Source: Bacteroidales bacterium UBA1184
GTDB taxonomy: Bacteria > Bacteroidota > Bacteroidia > Bacteroidales > ML635J-15
Length of the DNA: 64,000 nt
Direction of reading: 5' to 3'
NCBI GenBank assembly: GCA_002310235.1
Contig: DBYO01000033.1
Span: forward strand, 62,001-126,000
The notes below the pieces were generated by a model. The model saw nothing but the letters and a program-made list of their open reading frames with translations, searched no databases and had not been told where the DNA came from. Numbering within the stretch: the stretch's first letter is position 1; each line of letters opens with the position of its first letter. The translations under genes and the position numbers were made by a program. This document shows, one piece after another, positions 34,901-41,135 of the stretch.

Positions 34901-36363
34901 CACAACCGCAATTCACAGTATCGGCTATAGCATTGCCCGATGGCACCGAACCGTCGTTCCGTTGGAACATGGGAAACGGCAACATACTTTACGTCGAGAA
35001 TCCCGAATACCTTTACAATCGTCCCGGGAACTACACCATCTCTTTAGAAATAACAACTCCTGCAGGATGTCGCCAAATTAAGAATGCAAATGTAACAGTA
35101 AACGGACCATACGCCGAAATCGACATTAGCGATACGGCTATATGCACAGGCGACGATGTCACATTTAGAATATTGAATGCACAAAATGTACAGTCGTATC
35201 AATGGGTTGTAGGCGGTGGTTTCAATTATACTACACCAACGGTTACCCACACATACGACTATGTTCCTCAATCGGGATATTTCCCTGTAGTACTTAGCCT
35301 TACAAGCGGAGAATGCTCGATAGACTTAACCGAAATGATATATGTTTACGACGTTGATGCACGCTTCGGTTTGTACGCCAACGGCACAGAAATAACCGAA
35401 GGTCTATGCGAACCTTTGACTGCAACACTTATAAACCAATCGTCGGAAAACAGCAGCTGGAAATGGTATCTGAACGGCAGTCCGTTTGGTACTTCTGCAG
35501 ACGAAATACCAGTTTACTGGACAAACCCGTCGAATGCAGATTCGACTTACATAGTTTCGCTTGCAGCAACCAACGACCATAACTGCTACGACAGCGTTTC
35601 GCACGAATATGTACTTTACCCGAGTCCCCACCTGCTTATAAGCAACGATACAGCTATCTGCTTAGGTGAAGAAGTAAACCTCATGGTTATGGGAGGAAAT
35701 ACGTACCACTGGGAAGCCCCTATCGATGACAACTCTCCGCTGCAAACCGTAAAACCCGACGAAACTACAGCCTACCATGTAGAGGCTTTCACCGACAAGA
35801 TGTGCAAGGCCGAAGATTCGGTTAACGTCGCTGTAATGACACAATTCGAAGCTTCCATCGACCCAGAATATGAAACAATAAACATAGGCGACACAATTAT
35901 TGCCGTGGTTTTGACGGAAAATATGCTAAACTGCCGCTGGTCGCCCGATGTAAATGTAATTTCGATCGGATGCGATTCGCTATTTCTATTCCCTCGCCAA
36001 ACAACCGACTACACAGTATGGCTTAGCGACACGCTTGGTTGCATCGAAAACCGCTTCGACATTCATATCGAAGTCGATATGCGCTTCTCGCTTGATGTTC
36101 CCGGTGCGTTCACTCCGCTTAGCGAAGGCGACGGCAATAACGTTGTATATGTTCGTGGACTGGGAATAAAACAATTGCTCCAATTCCGCATTTTCAACCG
36201 CTGGGGCGAAGAAGTCTTCTTCAGCGACGACCTATACAAAGGCTGGGACGGAACAATTAACGGCAAGGTACAGAACAACGACACCTATTCGTACTATGTA
36301 GAAGCCGAAATGTTCGACGGCAGCATAAAAACAAAAAAGGGCAACCTTATGCTTATAAGGTAA
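31897..36363 (+). CDS. Giant PKD-repeat surface protein with T9SS type B sorting domain (paralogue 2)
   Basis: The 1488-aa protein is a full-length paralogue of the preceding one and has the same domain order: signal peptide (ending AYVAKAQ), LSVTITAD start, PKD domains, beta-rich middle, further PKD domains, and a type B C-terminal domain. The middle regions have diverged widely, but the last 95 residues are nearly the same as in paralogue 1. Its start codon overlaps the stop of paralogue 1 (ATGA), so translation is probably coupled. A terminator hairpin overlaps its own last codons. Adhesion, gliding or matrix roles, as for SprB-like proteins, are plausible but not shown. Confidence 0.92.
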   Translation: MNIKRYILVAAIMFSAYVAKAQLSVTITADSFSGCSPQNLTFGCNVTGAGSNISYSWSSGNGDVSQLASPTFSYINGGTYTLSLTVTSNGQTASDSHLVVIFQSPEAHFDETPQTGCTPFDVMMNDQSTLGGAPITSWLWYWGDGTTSNTQNASHTYLHSGLLTVSLRVTDANGCSGEHYAQIVNASSTPSVSVETEVDQWCVPPLQVPFQSQVTTAPNVSPAYTLSWNFGDGQTGTGDNLTHTYNTYGHFDVNVTVTDSYGCSASASYPNMISIAAIVPRYNAPSAVCKNSSTAFRSLMGQINCQWNFGDGSPVSNSPTAYHTYTTAGTYTGTFTADPGGPCEQSATFQVKVEEVHASFVVDSTFSCDYPFTVHFTNTSIGDDIAYRYDIDVDPPYNTYMTNENPEVTYYENGVYRPILTAYTSAGCYDTFEGPTIMVNHPEASLEILDSPNETCAGCNPTTIYFDHFIEYTANEAIVDYYWDFGDGSTMHTTYTPVSHTYTEVGTYYPTLTIIDTSGCTDTKRLWNNSPCCGDIQIGYAIPPEDFGAYDNMHNPINRDTICPQDVYYLYNSMYESSDSITFTFNINGHPFSPPIPQEYSSYTFDLDTGWNNIYLSTNYLGCPSDHYLWDSVYVMGPIMNFLQSTHCSAPFDFNYHINDNRGADYWEWIITNSDNDTLLHIPHSTSYDLHYTYPGYDLYFCELIGHKNNSDCTYTQKLMSPIYELLFEWHLAPDTVCMGRNMSVEIDNYAINFIEIAYNWGVNDVPIDNLTWFNITTNISHSHMYQEPGEHTITAYLRQNDGCISIYTKPIYVVDPTSTITPPATVACVPTTIEYECILTNTNDPIADVQWNFGDDNVIHGITVQHEYTNVGYENVSYMVTTRHGCVDRRTINNHIQGIAIPDLNVQFDDSVCNTSMVLFSANVVNPEFIYEWDFGDAYTVGPAGSVLSINFPTPGRYPFSLKVTGGLGCTDSINYPNGVWVESLETELAPQNQIFNCYPAQPQFTVSAIALPDGTEPSFRWNMGNGNILYVENPEYLYNRPGNYTISLEITTPAGCRQIKNANVTVNGPYAEIDISDTAICTGDDVTFRILNAQNVQSYQWVVGGGFNYTTPTVTHTYDYVPQSGYFPVVLSLTSGECSIDLTEMIYVYDVDARFGLYANGTEITEGLCEPLTATLINQSSENSSWKWYLNGSPFGTSADEIPVYWTNPSNADSTYIVSLAATNDHNCYDSVSHEYVLYPSPHLLISNDTAICLGEEVNLMVMGGNTYHWEAPIDDNSPLQTVKPDETTAYHVEAFTDKMCKAEDSVNVAVMTQFEASIDPEYETINIGDTIIAVVLTENMLNCRWSPDVNVISIGCDSLFLFPRQTTDYTVWLSDTLGCIENRFDIHIEVDMRFSLDVPGAFTPLSEGDGNNVVYVRGLGIKQLLQFRIFNRWGEEVFFSDDLYKGWDGTINGKVQNNDTYSYYVEAEMFDGSIKTKKGNLMLIR

Positions 36364-36371
36364 CCCTTTTT
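36334..36371 (+). terminator. Terminator hairpin overlapping the stop codon of the second PKD gene
   Basis: AAAAAGGG (36334-36341) pairs with CCCTTTTT (36364-36371) and ACCTTAT (36344-36350) pairs with ATAAGGT (36355-36361), with a small internal loop and a GCTT apical loop. The left arm encodes the last residues (KKGNLMLIR) and the stop codon lies in the right arm. Confidence 0.8.
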
Positions 36372-36396
36372 CATATCTTACTAAATATTCTTAATC

Positions 36397-37791
36397 CTAA
36401 TAATATCCCAAAGTTTTCAGCATCGACTTGTAACTCTGCTCCTTGGAATACAGACGGGTTGTTATCTTGCCTTCCTCATCGCGGTTGATAAGCACATGCT
36501 TTGGCGCGGGGATCAGACAGTGCTGAATACCGCCAAAGCCACCTATAGCCTCCTGATATGCCCCCGTATTGAAGAAGCCAATGTAAAGTGTTTCGTTGGG
36601 ATCGAATTCTGGCAGGTAGATTGCATTGACGTGCTGCTCGGAGTTGTAGTAGTCGTCGCTGTCGCAGGTAAGACCGCCTAGGAAAACACGCTCGTACTGG
36701 CAGTCCCAACGGTTGAGCGGCAACATTACAAACCTTTTGTTTATTGCCCACGAATCAGGCAAAGTGGTTATGAACGACGAGTCTATCATGTTCCACTTTT
36801 CGCGGTCGTTCTGCTGTTTCTGGTCAACTACCGAATATATTGCGCCACCGCTTTCTCCAACGGTAAACGAACCAAACTCAGTATAAATGTCAGGTTCCTG
36901 AACCTTTGCAGCCGTGCAAATCATCTTTATCTGGTTGACAATCTCCTCGGCCATATATTCGTAGTCGTAGTCGAAATTCAGGCTGTTCTTTATCGGGAAA
37001 CCACCACCGATGTCAAGAGAATCGAGGTCGGGGCATATTTTCTTCAGTTCGCAATACACATTGATACATTTGTTAAGCTCGTTCCAATAGTACGCGGTAT
37101 CCTTGATTCCTGTATTGATGAAGAAATGTAGCATCTTCAACTTCACTCTTGGATTGTTTTCTATAGCATCGTGGTAGAACTGCATTATGTTCTTGTACCC
37201 TATTCCAAGTCGCGAAGTATAGAATTCAAACTTAGGTTCCTCCTCCGATGCGATACGGATACCGACATTAAAATCGCCCTCCACATTTTCGAGCAGGCCA
37301 GTCAGTTCGTTGGGGTTATCAAGAATCGGAATCACATTATTAAAACCTTCATTCATCAATCGGGCGATGTTTTCTATGTATGCGGGAATCTTGAAACCGT
37401 TGCACACAACATGCAGGCTTTCATCAACGAGATTCTGCTCCTTTAGTGCACGAATAAGGTCGATGTCAAAGCTGGAACTTGTCTCCAACTGCACATTGTT
37501 CTTCAGTACTTCTTCCATTACAAACTGGAAGTGCGAACTTTTTGTACAATAGCACTGGACATACTTACCTTGATAATCGGCCTTTGTAATTGCCACATTG
37601 AACCACACTCTTGCCTTCTGGATATTCTCTGTTATCTTAGGCAAGTACGTAAATTTCAAGGGAGTTCCATACTGCTTAACCAGATCCATAAGCGGAATGT
37701 CGTAGTAAAGGAGTTCTCCTTCTTCTACTTCAAATTCTTCAGTTGGAAAGTCGAACGACTGTTCAATCAAATCTTGATACTTAACTTTCAT
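36397..37791 (-). CDS. PLP-dependent decarboxylase of the alanine-racemase fold, probably arginine decarboxylase
   Basis: The 464-aa protein belongs to the group IV (ODC/DAPDC/ADC) decarboxylases. Lys84 in YCTKSSHF is the expected PLP lysine. LDIGGGFP (about 217-224) is the phosphate-binding glycine loop. GLTCDSDD (near 380) carries the catalytic Cys and substrate-binding Asp. Its length and lack of the long SpeA insertions match the shorter arginine-decarboxylase-like proteins of Bacteroidetes, which are thought to feed polyamine synthesis. Substrate choice among arginine, ornithine, carboxynorspermidine and diaminopimelate cannot be proved from sequence. It is a single-gene unit with a strong promoter at 37839-37869. 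Confidence 0.85.
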   Translation of the reverse strand: MKVKYQDLIEQSFDFPTEEFEVEEGELLYYDIPLMDLVKQYGTPLKFTYLPKITENIQKARVWFNVAITKADYQGKYVQCYCTKSSHFQFVMEEVLKNNVQLETSSSFDIDLIRALKEQNLVDESLHVVCNGFKIPAYIENIARLMNEGFNNVIPILDNPNELTGLLENVEGDFNVGIRIASEEEPKFEFYTSRLGIGYKNIMQFYHDAIENNPRVKLKMLHFFINTGIKDTAYYWNELNKCINVYCELKKICPDLDSLDIGGGFPIKNSLNFDYDYEYMAEEIVNQIKMICTAAKVQEPDIYTEFGSFTVGESGGAIYSVVDQKQQNDREKWNMIDSSFITTLPDSWAINKRFVMLPLNRWDCQYERVFLGGLTCDSDDYYNSEQHVNAIYLPEFDPNETLYIGFFNTGAYQEAIGGFGGIQHCLIPAPKHVLINRDEEGKITTRLYSKEQSYKSMLKTLGYY

Positions 37792-37838
37792 TTCTCAACA
37801 AAACCAAATCTAAATTAACTACATTGCAAAACTGGTGG

Positions 37839-37869
37839 CAAATGTAAGTCATTTACTTTATATAACAAA
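37839..37869 (-). promoter_or_regulatory. Promoter of the decarboxylase gene
   Basis: The minus strand has TTTG at 37869-37866 and TACATTTG at 37846-37839, 19 bp apart, a full match to the Bacteroidetes promoter. A second -7-like box, TAGATTTG, lies at 37812-37805. Confidence 0.75.
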
Positions 37870-37896
37870 AAGGAAAATTAGATTTTTTAAAGCATA

Positions 37897-37925
37897 AAAA
37901 AGCACCCACAAATGCGGGTGCTTTT
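37897..37925 (-). terminator. Rho-independent terminator of pdxJ
   Basis: AAAAGCACCC (37897-37906) pairs with GGGTGCTTTT (37916-37925), with a T run on the minus strand after the stem. It is 20 bases beyond the pdxJ stop. Confidence 0.88.
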
Positions 37926-37944
37926 CATCTCACTTTTGAGATAT

Positions 37945-38664
37945 TTACTTCATTTTCAACTCTTTGAGATATTTTTTTATAGTAGCTTCGAGACCCAAAT
38001 AAAGTGCGTCGGATATTAGCGCATGACCTATCGACACTTCGGCTACATTTGGAACCTTTGTCACAAAGTAATTAAGATTATCAAGATTAAGGTCATGTCC
38101 AGCATTTATTCCGAGTCCAAGTTCGTTGGCAAGCTTAGCTGCCTTTACAAAGTCTGCGACAGCTTTTTCTTTGTTTTTCGCAAAATTTGCAGCGTATGGT
38201 TCAGTATATAACTCAATACGATCGGTTTCAGTATAGGTTGCGCCTTCTACATTCTGCAATTTTGTATCAACAAAAATAGATGTCCTTATACCTGCATCTT
38301 TAAAGTCGCCAATTATCTTCTTCAGAAATTCCTTGTTTACGACTGTGTCCCATCCAGCATTGGAAGTAAGCGCCTCAGGCGGATCGGGGACAAGAGTTAC
38401 CTGCGTAGGCTTTACACGCAGAACCAAATCGATGAACTCTTTCGACGGATAACCTTCGATATTGAATTCGGTGGTTATTATAGGACGAATGTCGTAAACA
38501 TCCTGGTATTTGATGTGCCGTCCATCGGGACGAGGATGCACGGTTATTCCCTGAGCGCCGAACTTTTCACAATTTATTGCCGCCAATTTCACATCGGGCA
38601 CATTGCCTCCGCGAGCGTTGCGTATCGTGGCTATCTTGTTGATGTTAACACTTAACTTTGTCAT
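37945..38664 (-). CDS. pdxJ: Pyridoxine 5'-phosphate synthase
   Basis: ATG 38664 gives 239 aa starting MTKLSVNINKIATIRNARGG, the usual PdxJ N terminus. It condenses 1-deoxyxylulose 5-phosphate with 3-amino-1-hydroxyacetone phosphate to form pyridoxine 5'-phosphate, the last ring-forming step of DXP-dependent vitamin B6 synthesis. The TIM-barrel motif GITVHPRPDGRHI (about 38-50), the catalytic Glu of TEFNIEG (about 65-71) and the GINAGHDLNLDN phosphate loop (about 186-197) are visible. The neighbouring decarboxylase uses PLP, but the two have separate terminators and promoters. Confidence 0.96.
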   Translation of the reverse strand: MTKLSVNINKIATIRNARGGNVPDVKLAAINCEKFGAQGITVHPRPDGRHIKYQDVYDIRPIITTEFNIEGYPSKEFIDLVLRVKPTQVTLVPDPPEALTSNAGWDTVVNKEFLKKIIGDFKDAGIRTSIFVDTKLQNVEGATYTETDRIELYTEPYAANFAKNKEKAVADFVKAAKLANELGLGINAGHDLNLDNLNYFVTKVPNVAEVSIGHALISDALYLGLEATIKKYLKELKMK

Positions 38665-38723
38665 TTTCGTAAAATCTTTCTTCAAAAAACAATAAATCCC
38701 TTTGCCATTTCGAAAGCGGACGG

Positions 38724-38731
38724 CAAATGTA
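38724..38731 (-). promoter_or_regulatory. Probable -7 box of pdxJ
   Basis: TACATTTG on the minus strand matches TAnnTTTG about 60 bases before the pdxJ start. No TTTG is found at the -33 distance. Confidence 0.5.
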
Positions 38732-38810
38732 CAAACTTTTTTCGCTCGTGCTCCCGTTGTTGATAACTATTTTTTATTCACTTATTCTATTGTCAAATCA
38801 CAAAAAAGAT

Positions 38811-38818
38811 TAATTTTG
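38811..38818 (+). promoter_or_regulatory. -7 box of the glycosyltransferase operon
   Basis: TAATTTTG matches TAnnTTTG, with an ATTG at 38789-38792 in the -33 region, 18 bp upstream. The start of transcription would be near 38825, which puts the ATG at 38828 almost at the 5' end and favours the ATG at 38840 as an alternative. Confidence 0.6.
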
Positions 38819-38827
38819 CATCATCTT

Positions 38828-39955
38828 ATGAAAAGGAAGATGAAGGTTATTATTATAGGTACAGCCTACCCTTACAGAAGCAAGGTTTCAGCATTCAACC
38901 ATAATCTGGCGCGACAACTAATGGCCGATGGCAACGATGTGGAAATCATTACTTACACTTACCAAGGTTCGGAGCTCCGCAAATTCTCTGGAGACGAGTC
39001 TCCAGAGAACATTAGGATAACCCACATGATAAATTCGGTGAATCCTATGAGTTGGAGAAGAACGGCAAATTACATCAAAAAATCACTTCCCGACGAAGTG
39101 ATATTTGCATACACAAACTCACGTGCCTCTGTATGCATGGGCAATATAGCGCAAAAGCTCAGTGGTCCCGAAGGTATCAAGCGCGTGGCTATAGTGAAGG
39201 ATATTATTCCCGAGGACGCCAATGTACTCGACAGAATACTGCCCTACAAATTTGCACGTAATATTGATGGATTTGTATGCGTAAACAAAGGTATAAACGA
39301 GGACATTGAGCACTTCGAAAAGACACCAAAACCGAAAAAATATTCAAATCTGCCAATAAACGTTCCTTACGGCAAGCGTATCCCCCGCGAAATGGCTATA
39401 GAGCAACTTTCGCTAGATCCTAGCTACAGATATCTTCTTTGTTTTGGATACATTCGTCCATACAAAGGCCTCGACCTTCTAATCGAAGCTTTTGCCGACG
39501 AGAGAATTCGAAAGTATAAGGTTAAGCTTCTCATTGCCGGAGAGTTTAAGGACGATGTACAGCCATATATTGATAAGATTCACAGCACCAACATTGGCGA
39601 ATATCTGGAAATGCGCACCGAATACATCAGCAACCGCGATGTAAACAAATACTTTTCTGCTGCCGACATGATTGTGCAGACCTACAAAAAGCCAAAGGAA
39701 AGCGGAGTTACACAAATGGCATATCATTTCGAAAAGCCTATGCTTGTGACAAATGTCAAGAAGCTTGCCGACATAGTTCCCAATGGTGTTGTAGGATATG
39801 TTGTAGAGCCCGAACCTAAATCAATTGCCGATGCAATAGTCGATTTTTACGAAAACAACCGACGCGAGGAGTTTGAAAGAAATGTAGCTGTAGAAAAACA
39901 AAAATTTTCATGGGTAAACCTTACAAAGACAATAGAATCACTTTTCAATGAATGA
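38828..39955 (+). CDS. Glycosyltransferase family 4 protein
   Basis: From ATG 38828 the protein has 375 aa; ATG 38840 (MKVIIIGTAYPYRSK) is a good alternative start four residues later. It has the GT-B fold of GT4 enzymes: an N-terminal Rossmann domain, then FGYIRPYKGLDLLIEAF (about 199-215) and YKKPKESGVTQMAYHFEKPMLV, which fits the nucleotide-sugar-binding region with the conserved Glu. It probably builds a cell-surface glycan. Its stop overlaps gmhA by 8 bases, and a heptose link is suggested by that neighbour. Confidence 0.88.
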   Translation: MKRKMKVIIIGTAYPYRSKVSAFNHNLARQLMADGNDVEIITYTYQGSELRKFSGDESPENIRITHMINSVNPMSWRRTANYIKKSLPDEVIFAYTNSRASVCMGNIAQKLSGPEGIKRVAIVKDIIPEDANVLDRILPYKFARNIDGFVCVNKGINEDIEHFEKTPKPKKYSNLPINVPYGKRIPREMAIEQLSLDPSYRYLLCFGYIRPYKGLDLLIEAFADERIRKYKVKLLIAGEFKDDVQPYIDKIHSTNIGEYLEMRTEYISNRDVNKYFSAADMIVQTYKKPKESGVTQMAYHFEKPMLVTNVKKLADIVPNGVVGYVVEPEPKSIADAIVDFYENNRREEFERNVAVEKQKFSWVNLTKTIESLFNE

Positions 39956-40523
39956 TATAAAAAAAATAATAAGCGAAAGCGTAGCCGTTAAGCAGCGCAT
40001 ATTGGAAGACGAAGAACTATTGCGACGTATATATGCGTTTAAGACTATGATAGTGAATGCATACCGTAATGGCGCAAAAGTACTATTTTGTGGCAATGGC
40101 GGCAGCGCCGCCGATGCCCAGCACATTGCAGCCGAGCTGTCGGGACGTTTTTATCTCGACCGCAAGCCTCTGCATGCAGAAGCATTACATTGCAATTCGT
40201 CGTACATGACATCGGTATCTAACGACTACGGCTTCGAATGCGTTTTTTCGAGGGCTATTGAGGCTTTCGCCAACAAGGGAGATATTTTGGTGGGAATTTC
40301 CACATCGGGCAATTCGGCAAATGTGCTCAAGGCATGCGAAAAGGCGCGCGAAATGGGCGTTTCCATAATTGCAATGACAGGTAACAATGGGGGAAAAATA
40401 GCGAAGATGTCGGATTTGCTTATAAACGTACCATCAACCGACACTCCACGCATTCAGGAAGCACATATTATGATAGGTCATATTGTTTGTGAACTTGTCG
40501 AAAAAGAATTGTTTGGGAAATGA
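39948..40523 (+). CDS. gmhA: Phosphoheptose isomerase-like SIS-domain protein
   Basis: The 191-aa protein has the single SIS domain of GmhA: FCGNGGSAADAQHIAAELSG (about residues 46-65) and GISTSGNSANVL (about 114-125). GmhA converts sedoheptulose 7-phosphate to D-glycero-D-manno-heptose 7-phosphate, the first step to ADP- or GDP-activated heptose for surface glycans. It overlaps both the upstream glycosyltransferase (8 bases) and the downstream thioesterase (4 bases), so all three are translationally coupled. No other heptose genes (hldE, gmhB, hddA) are in the window, so the sugar product could differ. Confidence 0.87.
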   Translation: MNDIKKIISESVAVKQRILEDEELLRRIYAFKTMIVNAYRNGAKVLFCGNGGSAADAQHIAAELSGRFYLDRKPLHAEALHCNSSYMTSVSNDYGFECVFSRAIEAFANKGDILVGISTSGNSANVLKACEKAREMGVSIIAMTGNNGGKIAKMSDLLINVPSTDTPRIQEAHIMIGHIVCELVEKELFGK

Positions 40524-40921
40524 GTTCTTCAATGCTCGATAACGCCAGGAAAACCTTTGGTCGCGACAAGTTCGCTACCGAAGTGACAGGTATTGAGATT
40601 GTTGCTGTGTCCGAAAACTATGCAAAATGCGAACTGGCAATCGACGACCGTCATCGCAATGCGATGCGAGCGGTTATGGGAGGCGTTATTTTCACTCTTG
40701 CCGACTTTTGTTTTGCTGTAGCCGCAAATTCGAAAAAACTTTCATCTGTATCGGTGTCGTCAAACATTGTTTTCTTGAATGCTGTACGTGGAGAAAGGCT
40801 TATTGCCGAGGCCCATTGCATGAAATCTGGGAGAAAAAACTGCTTTTTCAAAATAAGCGTTACTGACGAATTAGGCACTCAGGTTGCCGAAGTTGAAGAA
40901 ATTGGATGTGTGGTGGAGTAA
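40520..40921 (+). CDS. PaaI-like hotdog-fold thioesterase
   Basis: The 133-aa protein has the hotdog fold of PaaI-type acyl-CoA thioesterases, with the central helix motif AVMGGVIFTLADFCFAVAANS (about residues 51-71). In most PaaI relatives the two glycines are preceded by His (HGG); here this residue is Met, while the catalytic-position Asp of LAD is kept. The sequence SVSVSSNIVFLNAVRGERLIAEA is the typical following strand pair. It starts 4 bases before the gmhA stop. Thioesterase activity is likely, but the substrate is unknown. Confidence 0.85.
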   Translation: MSSSMLDNARKTFGRDKFATEVTGIEIVAVSENYAKCELAIDDRHRNAMRAVMGGVIFTLADFCFAVAANSKKLSSVSVSSNIVFLNAVRGERLIAEAHCMKSGRKNCFFKISVTDELGTQVAEVEEIGCVVE

Positions 40922-40938
40922 AATAAAGTTTTGATGTC

Positions 40939-40966
40939 GGCCACTTCTTTAGTCAGCTGGCCTTTT
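40939..40966 (+). terminator. Weak terminator-like hairpin after the thioesterase gene
   Basis: GGCC...GGCC arms (40939-40942 and 40959-40962) with an inner ACT/AGT pair and a bulge are followed by TTTT. The stem is short, so confidence is low. The rest of the gap to 41135 holds a REP-like hairpin and AT-rich sequence. Confidence 0.35.
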
Positions 40967-41043
40967 GATGGTAATATCCAATACCTAAAACTAATAAAGC
41001 GATGATTTACAACCAACTTCTGACTCCGTTCCTTGAACTGCCT

Positions 41044-41078
41044 CCAGAGACGCTCCTTGAGCGTAGTCGAAGGGGCGG
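41044..41078. repeat. REP-like intergenic hairpin
   Basis: CGCTC-CTT-GAGCG (41051-41063) is followed by TAGTCGAAGGGGCGG. The CTTGAGCGTAGTCGAAGG wording resembles repetitive intergenic palindromes seen in many Bacteroidetes genomes. Only one copy is in this window. Confidence 0.5.
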
Positions 41079-41135
41079 ATTTTAATAGTAAAATATTTGA
41101 ATTGTTGATTTTTTTAATAATTAAATTTTATTATT

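Noticed and set aside
40922..41135. Possible small gene or RNA between the thioesterase gene and the propeller cargo
   Set aside because: Only a weak hairpin, a REP-like stem and AT-rich sequence are visible. No frame with a start signal or a recognisable RNA fold was found.
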